Below, piece after piece: positions 1 through 7,406 of a stretch of DNA of 19,502 nucleotides. The notes beneath the pieces were generated by a model. That model did not search any database and was not told the DNA's origin. It worked only from the letters and a program-made list of their open reading frames with translations. This DNA is from JAVBQJ01 sp031549115 (GTDB lineage: Bacteria; Verrucomicrobiota; Lentisphaeria; Victivallales; Victivallaceae), in contig JAVBQJ010000084.1 in NCBI GenBank assembly GCA_031549115.1, positions 1-19,502 on the forward strand, written 5' to 3'. Position 1 is the stretch's first letter. Every line of letters starts with the position of its first letter. Made by a program: the position numbers and the translations under genes.

Positions 1-374
1 TACCCTTGCCTGGGGTTTGGGGGGGGTGTTTTTTTGGTGGTGGGCTCTCACCTTTTTTTTCCCACGGTGCCCCCCCCCCTCCTCCAAACCTCCACCCCAC
101 TTCCTCAAACCTTTTCAACGTACGATTTACGCCTTTGCTGCGCAAAGTCATAAATCGGAGCTGCAAAGTTTGGGATGTATGCTTGGCATCTATCCGGGAA
201 TTGAATGCTCATTTTTTGCCCAACGGGGCAAAAAATTACGTTAAAAAGGTTTGAGGGGAAAGAGAGAAGGGGTTTGGGGAAGAGGGAAAACAGCCCCTTT
301 CCTCAAAAGGGGGGGGTTCCCTTTTCCCCAAGAGCTTATCACTTGCCACACAAAAATTGAAACGGAGGTTGGAA
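1..374. other. Low-complexity, hairpin-rich leader without a convincing gene
   Basis: No credible coding sequence is seen; the short open frames here are low-complexity and unlike any family. The first 100 bases are long runs of G, T and C. Three inverted repeats stand out: 124-129/151-156 enclosing CTTTGC/GCAAAG at 133-138/142-147; TTTTTTGCCC/GGGCAAAAAA at 212-221/226-235; and 15-base arms at 274-288/317-331 with one mismatch, enclosing CCCCTTT/AAAGGGG at 294-300/306-312. No consensus promoter for the following gene was found. Homopolymer miscalls at a contig end are possible for bases 1-100. Confidence 0.6.
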
Positions 375-1439
375 ATGGATTCGAGAGAGCGGGTGATGTG
401 TGTGTTTCATCGGGGGGTGCCGGACCGGGTGCCGGTCGATTATTCGGCGAATCCGGTGATTGACGGGAAGTTGAAGGCGCATTTCGGGGTGGGGCCGGCG
501 GATGACGAGGGGTTATTGGCGGCGTTGGGGGTCGACCTTCGCTGCGTCTCTCCGGTGTATACGGGGCCCAAGCTGCACGCCGATATTCCGGAGCGGGGAA
601 TTATGTGCGGCTTGTGGGGGGAGCGGATGCGCTGGATCGAACATGGCGCGGGGGGGTATTGGGATTTTTGCGAATGTCCGTTGAGCGATGGTGATGAGGA
701 GGCGGTGGCGGCCTGGCGGATGCCGGATCCGGACGACTTCGATTACAGCGGCGTATTGGAACAGTGCCGGAAGTGGCGGAGCTTTGCGATCGGGACGGGG
801 GGAGCGGGCTCCGCCGACGTGATCAATTCGAATGGGCGGCTGCGCGGCATGGAACAATCGCTGATCGACCTGGTGTGGGACGAGCCGGCCGGAGCGTTGC
901 TGACCCGGCGGAAGATGGAGATCCAGCTGGAGATTCTGCGCCGGACGCTGGAAGCGGGCGCTGGGGAGATCGATTTCCTGTGGATCGGCGAAGACCTGGG
1001 CACGCAGATCGCGCCGATGATCAGTATGGAGACCTTTCGCAAGCATCTGAAGCCGGTGCACCAGCGCTTCATCGACCTGGCGAAGTCGTTCGATATTCCG
1101 GTCATGGCGCACTGCTGCGGTTCGAGCAGCTGGGTATTCCCGGAATGGATCGAAATGGGGGTGGCGATGGTGGACACCTTGCAGCCGGAGGCCGCCAATA
1201 TGAGCCCGCGCTACCTCAAGGACACCTTCGGCGGCCGGTTGGCATTTCATGGCGCGATCAGCACCACCGGGGTCCTGAGCTTCGGAACGCCGGACGAGGT
1301 CCGCGCCGATTGCCGGAATGTGCTCGACATCATGAGTCCAGGCGGCGGCTACTGCTTCGCGCCGACTCATATGATCCAGGACAACACCCCATTGGAAAAC
1401 GTGCTGGCGATGTACGAAACCGCTCACTCGTACCGCTGA
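375..1439 (+). CDS. Uroporphyrinogen decarboxylase-family protein 1 (MtaA/CmuA-like)
   Basis: 354 residues. ATG at 375 is chosen over the in-frame TTG at 357 because an ACGGAGG-type ribosome-binding site (about 362-368) lies six bases before it. The fold is recognised from the N-terminal PDRVPVDY segment (residues ~17-24), WIGEDLGTQIAPM in the middle, AHCCGSS, then GGGYCFAPTH and TPLENVLAMYE at the C-terminus. The HxC pair H246/C248 and C327 match the zinc-ligand pattern of corrinoid methyltransferase-type members (MtaA, MtbA, CmuA), so methyl transfer is more likely than haem synthesis; no corrinoid protein lies nearby, so the substrate is unknown. The first half uses GGG and TTG codons noticeably more than the second half. 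The gene converges on the DUF4838 gene, overlapping it by 16 bp, with no terminator hairpin seen between them. Family certain; function open. Confidence 0.88.
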   Translation: MDSRERVMCVFHRGVPDRVPVDYSANPVIDGKLKAHFGVGPADDEGLLAALGVDLRCVSPVYTGPKLHADIPERGIMCGLWGERMRWIEHGAGGYWDFCECPLSDGDEEAVAAWRMPDPDDFDYSGVLEQCRKWRSFAIGTGGAGSADVINSNGRLRGMEQSLIDLVWDEPAGALLTRRKMEIQLEILRRTLEAGAGEIDFLWIGEDLGTQIAPMISMETFRKHLKPVHQRFIDLAKSFDIPVMAHCCGSSSWVFPEWIEMGVAMVDTLQPEAANMSPRYLKDTFGGRLAFHGAISTTGVLSFGTPDEVRADCRNVLDIMSPGGGYCFAPTHMIQDNTPLENVLAMYETAHSYR

Positions 1440-4114
1440 GGAGCCGCCGGCGCGATGCGCAACAGAAATTCCAGCAATTGCCGTACCGTGTCCGGCCTGG
1501 CGTTCCCGAAGACGGTGTAATCCCCGCCGGTTCCCAGATCGCCGCCGCAGACCGCCAGCAGCCCGTTGCCGTAACGCCGGGTCAGCAGCAGCGGCACCGG
1601 CGCGCCGTCATGGTCATAGAGGGTCGCCCACTCCTCCCAGAGGGCGGGCTCCCGCGGCGTATACCCCCATGCCGGAGCAATTCCACCCCGGAAGAGCTCC
1701 GTCAACTCCGGCGACTTCGCCGCAACCGGATGGTAACGGTCGATATTCCAGCCGGAACCGGTCATCGCGCAGCCCGGGTCCTCCAGATAACGCTCCAACG
1801 GCAAAGCGTGATAACCGCCCATGAGCACAGTTTGCCCATTTTCCAGCGCGGCACGCGCCGCGCTGCCGATTTGCTCCGGCGCCAGCGCGCTGTCGCCGGG
1901 GACCAGAAACAGAATCACATCGGCGTCGGCGGCATCGGCACGTTGAAACTTCTCCGCCGGCAGGAACGAAAGTTCCCAACCGTATTCGATCAGCTCCAAC
2001 AGCAAATTGTCGCTGCGCTCATAGGTGCCCTGGTTCGGGAAAAGCATGGTCAGCTTCGCCTGCCCGGTACGTTCCGCGTGATTGAAGTACACGTTATGCC
2101 ACGGCCCTTCCGGCCGGAAAGCCACAAGCCGGCGCTCGTTCGGCGCCACCGGATACAACGGATCGTCGCCGAGGCGCGCCTGCCAGCCGCCGGCGCCGGT
2201 CCGCACCTCCAAATCCGGCCGCCACTCCGGAACCGCTTCGCCGGCCGCGGGCAGAATCCGTGCCTGCCACGTACCATCGGCATGAATGCGTAATTCCCGG
2301 CAGGAACCGTACAGATCCCGGATACTGCGCCAATACATGACGCATTCCCCGGTTCCGGAGATATACAGGCTCCCGTCCTGCCAATACCATGCGCCCGGCG
2401 CCTCCGGCGGCGAAACCGGGTGGGACGGCCCCCGCGGCACGTTGATGGTCGTGCGCGGCAGCGGCAGCACATTCCGGCGCGCCGCCAGCAGCCATTGATC
2501 GAAATAAAGACGCTCCTGATTCACCCGCGCCAGCTCTTCGCCGTCCGCCAGGCGGACGGCCTGCTCGAAAAGCTCCAGAATCCGGATGCTGCTCGCATCG
2601 TCCAGTATCCGTCCGGCAATCGCGGCGGAATCGTGCCCGTAAGCCGTCAACGGGATAGGCGCGTTCTCCCAGGCGGACTGGTGGATTTCCTGAATTTCGC
2701 CCATGACGCCACCGGCAGCACCGTAAGCCCGGCGGTTGTAATCCTCGATCAAGGCGATCAAGTCCTGGTCGGGATTCCACATCAGCTGCGCATACAAATA
2801 GATCCCCAGCCGGTTCTGGCGCGACACATCGCGTGCCGAACCGTCCAGAATCGGCACCTCCGGGATCAACATGTGCATGCCGAGCCGGCGGCTGACCCGG
2901 ACCTGATCGGCGATATGACGGAAAATCGGCAGCGACAACTGGGTCATGCCCGCCACGGAAAAGAAATCGAAATCATAATTGTAGATTCCCAGCGGAACTC
3001 CGGTTTGCCGCCACTGCGCGATCCGGCGCAACGATTCGGCGTTGTCGGCGTCATCGCTGTCGTAGGGGTGCGCCAACGAATTCTCGTACTGGCAATATTC
3101 GATCAAATCGACGCCGTCGAGCGGCAACGCGGGGACCTCCAGATAGCCCTGATAGGCAATGGAAGCGAAGCGGACATCCGGGAAATCGGCCTTCATCGCG
3201 ATCGCCACATCGCGAAAAAAACCGAACCAGTTGGTGGAACGGCTCACCGCGGAGCATGGCGGGCATTGGCAATAATGCTCATTGTCTTCCGGAAAGACGC
3301 TGACGATCTCCACTTCCGGATTCTCGGCGAGCCATTGCCCGATTTGGGCGATGATGCGCTCTTTGACCTCCGGGTTGGACAGACAGAGCTGGCCGTGATC
3401 GGCGCTGCGGACGCCGTCGGCGCCCATGGCGAAGTATTCGGGGTTCCCGGCAAACAACGCCGACGGCAACCGGACATTATGACCGGAGAACATGATATGA
3501 ATCCCCTGCTTCCGGCGGTCGGGAATGACATGCCGGTTCTCCGGTTCGCTGCGCATGATGTTGACGAAGTTGCGGGTCATCCAGGTTTCGAATGCCGGGT
3601 CCACATGATTGAATACCAGATGGAAACCGCGGTACAGAAAGGCGCCGGTACGGTTGAGCGCCAGCTCCGGGAGCACCCAATTCCTCCGCTCGGGGATGAA
3701 CTCGCCGTCTTCTCCGGGCCATAACCACCGGACACCGAGCACCTCCTGCGCGAACACATAGACGGCATGGAGCACCGCATGATCGGTCGTACCGGCCAGA
3801 ATGAGCGTCCCGTCACGGGTATACACGGCGCTTGTTTCCGCGTCGCCGGTCAATCCCAACGCTTCGCGGTTCTCGCCGATCAGCCGGCAGCCGTCCGGCG
3901 TCCCGAGCAGGATTCCGGCGCCTTCGGTCACAATTGCAAGCTCCACTCCGGTAGCCTTCCGAAGCACATCGCGCAGTTCGCCGGCGGCGTAACGCTCGGT
4001 CGGAGAGGCGGCGGCGGGAATGACGATTTGCCGTCCCTCCGGAAAAGCGGAGGCCGAAAAAAACGTCAGAACCCCGAGGGCGCTCCCCAGCAATCGGTGT
4101 GGCGCAGACATCAT
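1424..4114 (-). CDS. DUF4838 domain-containing secreted glycoside hydrolase-like protein
   Basis: 896 residues from the ATG at 4114 (a second ATG follows at once); an AAGGGA ribosome-binding site lies about seven bases upstream, making the upstream TTG at 4132 unlikely. Residues 1-26 are a signal peptide with hydrophobic core LLGSALGVLTFFSASAF. Residues ~28-150 resemble the N-terminal domain of GH67 alpha-glucuronidases (ASPTERYAAGELRDVLRKAT). The DUF4838 core, ~158-480, contains YRGFHLVFNH, FPEDNEHYCQCPPC (cysteines 282, 284, 287) and a conserved tryptophan-rich region. From ~690 a ThuA/glutamine-amidotransferase-like fold follows (DVILFLVPGD, later RYGNGLLAVCGGDLGTGG). It is the last gene of the lacI operon, 18 bp after the oxidoreductase. 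The context suggests glycan, perhaps uronic-acid-containing, degradation outside the cytoplasm; the exact substrate and catalytic residues are not established for this family. Confidence 0.82.
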   Translation of the reverse strand: MMSAPHRLLGSALGVLTFFSASAFPEGRQIVIPAAASPTERYAAGELRDVLRKATGVELAIVTEGAGILLGTPDGCRLIGENREALGLTGDAETSAVYTRDGTLILAGTTDHAVLHAVYVFAQEVLGVRWLWPGEDGEFIPERRNWVLPELALNRTGAFLYRGFHLVFNHVDPAFETWMTRNFVNIMRSEPENRHVIPDRRKQGIHIMFSGHNVRLPSALFAGNPEYFAMGADGVRSADHGQLCLSNPEVKERIIAQIGQWLAENPEVEIVSVFPEDNEHYCQCPPCSAVSRSTNWFGFFRDVAIAMKADFPDVRFASIAYQGYLEVPALPLDGVDLIEYCQYENSLAHPYDSDDADNAESLRRIAQWRQTGVPLGIYNYDFDFFSVAGMTQLSLPIFRHIADQVRVSRRLGMHMLIPEVPILDGSARDVSRQNRLGIYLYAQLMWNPDQDLIALIEDYNRRAYGAAGGVMGEIQEIHQSAWENAPIPLTAYGHDSAAIAGRILDDASSIRILELFEQAVRLADGEELARVNQERLYFDQWLLAARRNVLPLPRTTINVPRGPSHPVSPPEAPGAWYWQDGSLYISGTGECVMYWRSIRDLYGSCRELRIHADGTWQARILPAAGEAVPEWRPDLEVRTGAGGWQARLGDDPLYPVAPNERRLVAFRPEGPWHNVYFNHAERTGQAKLTMLFPNQGTYERSDNLLLELIEYGWELSFLPAEKFQRADAADADVILFLVPGDSALAPEQIGSAARAALENGQTVLMGGYHALPLERYLEDPGCAMTGSGWNIDRYHPVAAKSPELTELFRGGIAPAWGYTPREPALWEEWATLYDHDGAPVPLLLTRRYGNGLLAVCGGDLGTGGDYTVFGNARPDTVRQLLEFLLRIAPAAPQRYE

Positions 4115-4132
4115 GACGGATTCCCTTTCCAA

Positions 4133-5347
4133 TTAAACGAAGGTGATGAAGTCGTTCCGGTCGTAACGAAAACGGATTTGGCGTTTTTCCATCCGGGACA
4201 GATCGGCGGCCAGGCAAACGGCATTGCTCAAATACCCGGCGTAGGCATCCTGCGCCGGCGCATAGCCGGGGTCCTCCATCATGCGGACCAGCTCCATGGC
4301 GTGCCTGGCGTCGCCGCCGGCATGACCGCTGTCCAGGGCGGGCAGTTCGATGCGCCGCACCGTCGCGCCGGCATTTTCAAAGACGTGGAGCTCCTGCGCT
4401 TCCAGATTGCCCCATAGCCGTCCCCGGGTACCGACGATATGCAGGTTGCGTCCGGAACGCTCGCCGGCACAGTTGAAGCCGAGCATGAAGTTGGCGACGA
4501 CCCCGTTGGAGTATTCGATGGCGACCGATTGATTGTCGGCGACATCCTTGTCGATATTGTAAATGCAGAACTGCTCCGCGGCGCGATGCTGGGCGAACTG
4601 CTGCAGCACCGCGTCGCCCGCCGACGGACTGAACTCCGGATCGCCGTAGTAGGGACAATCATGAAAAGAACAATCGACGCACTTGACCGGCAGATTCGGG
4701 TTGGGCCGGAAAAGCAAGCTGCCGCCGAACGAATTGACCGCCACCGGACGGCTGCGGCTGAACCAGTTGAGCAAATCCATGTCATGACTGGATTTCTCCA
4801 TCATGCTGCCGCCGCTGGTATGCTGGTAACGGCGCCACGGCGACCGGCAGATGATGGAGGAAACCCCGTAGGAGCCAAGTTCGTCGGCCTGGATGGTCAG
4901 CACATTGCCGATCGTTCCCTCCTCCAGGAGTTGATTGACCGCCCGGTAAAAGGGAGTCGACCGCAGCACGAAACCGATCACCAGCCGCGACCGGTAGCGT
5001 TGCGCCAGGGTCAGAATCTCTTCGCTGTCCCCCATGGTCGTGGTCATCGGTTTTTCCAGCGCAATCGGAATTCCCCGCTCCAGAAACGGGACGGCCATTT
5101 CCCGGTGCAAATGGTTCGGCGTCACGATCACGACCCCGTCCAGATCCGGGTGGCAGTCATACAATTCACGCCAGTCGGCATAGTAACGGTAACCGGAAAG
5201 CCCGCACATCGCCGCCATGGTGCGGGTATTTTCCGCCACCGGATCGGCCAGAGCCACCACTTGAACATCGGGACATTGCGCAAAGGGCTTCCCATAACTG
5301 GTACTGCGGCCGCCATTGCCGATGATCGCAACTTTTTTGATCGCCAT
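4133..5347 (-). CDS. Gfo/Idh/MocA-family NAD(P)-dependent oxidoreductase
   Basis: 404 residues. The ATG at 5347 is preceded by GGAGG about 11 bases upstream; a longer open frame to 5584 overlaps the pseudopilin gene and is a shadow. The N-terminus is a Rossmann fold (VAIIGNGGRS, residues 6-15; acidic VALADP at 31-36). The family hallmark EKP is at 98-100, and EKSSHDMD at 184-191 carries the conserved histidine (H188) and aspartate of the active site. A cysteine cluster (C223, C226, C231, followed by PYYGD) is common in one branch of the family. No signal peptide is present, so it is cytoplasmic. It probably oxidises or reduces a sugar or cyclitol released by the neighbouring glycosidase, though members of the family can also act as NAD-dependent glycosidases. 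Third gene of the operon, 44 bp after the pseudopilin gene. Confidence 0.9.
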   Translation of the reverse strand: MAIKKVAIIGNGGRSTSYGKPFAQCPDVQVVALADPVAENTRTMAAMCGLSGYRYYADWRELYDCHPDLDGVVIVTPNHLHREMAVPFLERGIPIALEKPMTTTMGDSEEILTLAQRYRSRLVIGFVLRSTPFYRAVNQLLEEGTIGNVLTIQADELGSYGVSSIICRSPWRRYQHTSGGSMMEKSSHDMDLLNWFSRSRPVAVNSFGGSLLFRPNPNLPVKCVDCSFHDCPYYGDPEFSPSAGDAVLQQFAQHRAAEQFCIYNIDKDVADNQSVAIEYSNGVVANFMLGFNCAGERSGRNLHIVGTRGRLWGNLEAQELHVFENAGATVRRIELPALDSGHAGGDARHAMELVRMMEDPGYAPAQDAYAGYLSNAVCLAADLSRMEKRQIRFRYDRNDFITFV

Positions 5348-5391
5348 TCGCCTTATTTCCTCCAGGTTGTCAACACGCTTCACGCACCACT

Positions 5392-6120
5392 TCAGTACCA
5401 CGCCGGAAAGCGCCCGACATCCCGCTTGCCGGAGACATGCCCGTCGGCCCAGAGAACATTCATCGCCTGATTGTGGGCGCCGTTTATCCCCAAATCCCAG
5501 AACAGCGGATCCAGCGCGGCGACCGTGGTGTCCGACAGCATATCCCAATAACCGCGCTGCGCACCGGCCGGCACCTGCCGCCAATGATCGGCGAGGACCA
5601 TCATGGAATCGGCGCCGATCTTGCGCAACTCCGAGGCGCGTTTGATCGTCAAACCGTCATAGTAAACATTGGCGGAGGGGACAAAACAGTGCAGAAAGAC
5701 ATTGTACGAGTAACTGACTTTCATTTTGGTCCAATTCCACATGAAGCTGCCGGAGCCGTCGGAGGGGCAGCGGAAGATCTTGCCGGAATCGTTATCGAAG
5801 GTGGCGACGTTCTCAAAGCCGCCCGGATTCAGATATCCGGCATACATCAGGATATCCGGAAAGTAGGTATTGCCGCCTTTGACCGACCCGAACCCCGGCA
5901 GGAAGTATTCATCGAAATCCCCCTGGTAAAGCGCCCCCGCCAGCCCCATCTGCTTCTGATTGGACACACAGGAGATCGACTGGGCGGCCGCGCGCGCCTT
6001 GGAAAGCGCCGGCAGCAGCATGGAGGCAAGAATTGCGATTATCGCAATAACAACGAGGAGCTCAATCAGTGTGAAAAAATTGCCGTGCCTCTCGACTGAT
6101 GTTCGCGGTAGGAAGTTCAT
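5392..6120 (-). CDS. Prepilin-type N-terminal domain / H-X9-DG protein (pseudopilin-like)
   Basis: 242 residues. ATG at 6120 has AAGGA eight bases upstream. A short basic leader is followed by FTLIELLVVIAIIAIL, the class III signal and membrane helix of type IV pilins and type II secretion pseudopilins, with glutamate at +5 (E20). The residue before the predicted cut is phenylalanine (F15), not the usual glycine; the only leader glycine is G13. The C-terminal end has HNQAMNVLWADGH, an exact H-X9-DG motif typical of the very large pseudopilin-like families of Lentisphaerota and Planctomycetota. The protein would be anchored in the inner membrane with the globular part in the periplasm. It is second in the lacI operon, 22 bp after lacI, which ties it to glycan use rather than to a pilus operon. 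Function unknown; a substrate-binding or secretion-adaptor role is only inference. Confidence 0.88.
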   Translation of the reverse strand: MNFLPRTSVERHGNFFTLIELLVVIAIIAILASMLLPALSKARAAAQSISCVSNQKQMGLAGALYQGDFDEYFLPGFGSVKGGNTYFPDILMYAGYLNPGGFENVATFDNDSGKIFRCPSDGSGSFMWNWTKMKVSYSYNVFLHCFVPSANVYYDGLTIKRASELRKIGADSMMVLADHWRQVPAGAQRGYWDMLSDTTVAALDPLFWDLGINGAHNQAMNVLWADGHVSGKRDVGRFPAWY

Positions 6121-6142
6121 GGTTGTTTTCCTTTCTGGGATG

Positions 6143-7141
6143 TTACAAAGCGTTGTACACGGGATCGGCGATTTTGACAACCGAGGTTGATGCGCGTACG
6201 ATCAACTCTGGTTCGATAGAGTGAATTTCCACCGGCAGTTCCGGATTTTCAATGCGCTGCAGCAGCCGCTCCACCATATGAAGCGCCATCGCGTCGCCGT
6301 GATACTCGAAGGTGGTAAGCGGCGGATTGAGATACTGCGATTGGAGCGCATTGCCGGCTCCGATCACCGATATGTCGCCGGGAACGGATAATCCGGCCTG
6401 GTTTATGGCGGAAACCACCCCGATGGCGGTTTCGTCGTCATGGCAGATCACCGCGGTGGGCAGATCGGCGGCGGCAAAAATCCGCCGCATGGCGCAGGCT
6501 CCCTCATCCGGATATCCCATGGACGGTTGCCGGTATTCGGGAAGCACCGGCAGCCCGGCATCGCGCATATACTGCAAGTAGGTCTGGTAGCGATAGCCGT
6601 AAAAGTTGCCGACATAAGCGATTTTCCGGTGTCCGAGCCCGGTCAGGTGCCGCAACGCCCCGGCCGCGGTCGCCGCTTCATCGAGCAGGGTCATATCGAA
6701 GCCCTCATGGATTTCCGGCGCAAACAGCATGGCCGGAATCTTTTCACGGCGCAAACATGGATGGTAGTCGCAGGCGATGATGCCGTCGACGCCATGGCGG
6801 CAAACGGTTTCGAAAGCCTTGGGAATCTCGTCGACCGTTTCCCAGAAGGAAAAAAGCGCCATGTACCCGCGCGCCGCCAGATGCCGTTGCAGTTCCGCCA
6901 CTTGCCGGGCATAAAAAACATTGCGGGGACTCAACATGATCGTGCCGACGGCGTGGGTCCGGCGGCTGCGCAAACGCCGGGCGGCGGCATCGGGGTGGCA
7001 GCCATGCGCCGTGACCAGCCGGAGGATCTGCTCCTGGGTCTCCCGGGAGATCTTCCCCTCGGCCTTGCCGTTGAGCACCAGCGAGACACTGGTACGGGAG
7101 GTTCCGACCATCCGAGCCACTTCCATGATGCTGAGCGCCAT
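6143..7141 (-). CDS. LacI-family transcriptional regulator
   Basis: 332 residues from ATG at 7141, with AGGA six bases upstream. The N-terminal helix-turn-helix (residues 4-24, SIMEVARMVGTSRTSVSLVL) and hinge helix (~50-60, PDAAARRLRSRR) are classic LacI headpiece. The rest (63-330) is a periplasmic-binding-protein-like sugar-sensing domain, seen in GLGHRKIAYVGN and in ICHDDETAIGVVSAI and SVPGDISVIGAG. It is the first gene of a four-gene operon, so it is probably autoregulated through the palindrome at 7155-7168, between the promoter and the start codon. The inducer is likely a sugar released by the operon's glycosidase-like product, an inference. The first 76 codons are duplicated at 8792-9022. 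Confidence 0.93.
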   Translation of the reverse strand: MALSIMEVARMVGTSRTSVSLVLNGKAEGKISRETQEQILRLVTAHGCHPDAAARRLRSRRTHAVGTIMLSPRNVFYARQVAELQRHLAARGYMALFSFWETVDEIPKAFETVCRHGVDGIIACDYHPCLRREKIPAMLFAPEIHEGFDMTLLDEAATAAGALRHLTGLGHRKIAYVGNFYGYRYQTYLQYMRDAGLPVLPEYRQPSMGYPDEGACAMRRIFAAADLPTAVICHDDETAIGVVSAINQAGLSVPGDISVIGAGNALQSQYLNPPLTTFEYHGDAMALHMVERLLQRIENPELPVEIHSIEPELIVRASTSVVKIADPVYNAL

Positions 7142-7154
7142 TTTTCATCCTTTA

Positions 7155-7168
7155 GTAACACGTGTCAC
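7155..7168. promoter_or_regulatory. Putative LacI operator
   Basis: GTAACACGTGTCAC is a 14-base inverted repeat with one mismatched pair and a central CpG, as in many LacI-family operators. It lies in the 5' untranslated region of lacI, 13 bases before the start codon and about 28 bases past the -10 box. A perfect version occurs at 9035-9048. Confidence 0.7.
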
Positions 7169-7196
7169 CTATTTGATATACAAAGCAACATCATCA

Positions 7197-7224
7197 ATTA
7201 TAGCAAAAAAAAATTATTTGTCAA
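7197..7224 (-). promoter_or_regulatory. Consensus sigma-70 promoter of the lacI operon
   Basis: On the minus strand a perfect TTGACA (7219-7224) and a perfect TATAAT (7197-7202) are separated by 16 bases, nine of which are T. This should be a strong promoter that needs repression; the operator lies just downstream. Confidence 0.85.
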
Positions 7225-7348
7225 GAGCAAAAGCGATAATGTCTCGAATTTTGTGACGAAACAAGTGGTGTTGATCTTCATCACTCCCGGCGGGCCTTGA
7301 CAGAGGTCCATTATACAGGGAGAAGCACAAGTGCCATTGAGTACCGGT

Positions 7349-7375
7349 GGGATATATTTATTCGCTGTATATCCC
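7349..7375 (-). other. Stem-loop downstream of URO-D gene 2
   Basis: GGGATATA (7349-7356) pairs exactly with TATATCCC (7368-7375) around an 11-base loop, 32 bases after the stop codon of the minus-strand gene. No T-run follows on that strand, so intrinsic termination is doubtful; it may instead stabilise the 3' end of the transcript. Confidence 0.4.
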
Positions 7376-7406
7376 GGTTCATGCTTTGCGCCGTTTCCGC
7401 CATAGG

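Larger units (their letters stand above)
6913..7253. repeat. Partial duplication, copy 1 (lacI 5' region with promoter)
   Basis: This 341-bp segment covers the first 76 lacI codons, the ribosome-binding site, operator and promoter. By eye it matches 8794-9134 at roughly nine bases in ten, in the same orientation and of the same length. Similarity stops abruptly at both ends: inside the lacI coding region on the left, and after the AATTTTG at 7247-7253 on the right. Confidence 0.9.

Noticed and set aside
212..235. TTTTTTGCCC/GGGCAAAAAA hairpin as an intrinsic terminator
   Set aside because: The order is T-run, stem, A-run on both strands, the reverse of what a terminator needs; the T's form the outer stem instead of following it.
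764..2293. 509-residue plus-strand open frame over URO-D gene 1 and the DUF4838 end
   Set aside because: It is out of frame with URO-D gene 1, spans two real genes, and shows arginine-rich, motif-free composition.
4133..5584. Extended 483-residue start for the oxidoreductase
   Set aside because: The added N-terminus overlaps the pseudopilin gene and does not look like protein; the Rossmann motif begins just after the ATG at 5347 with its own GGAGG.
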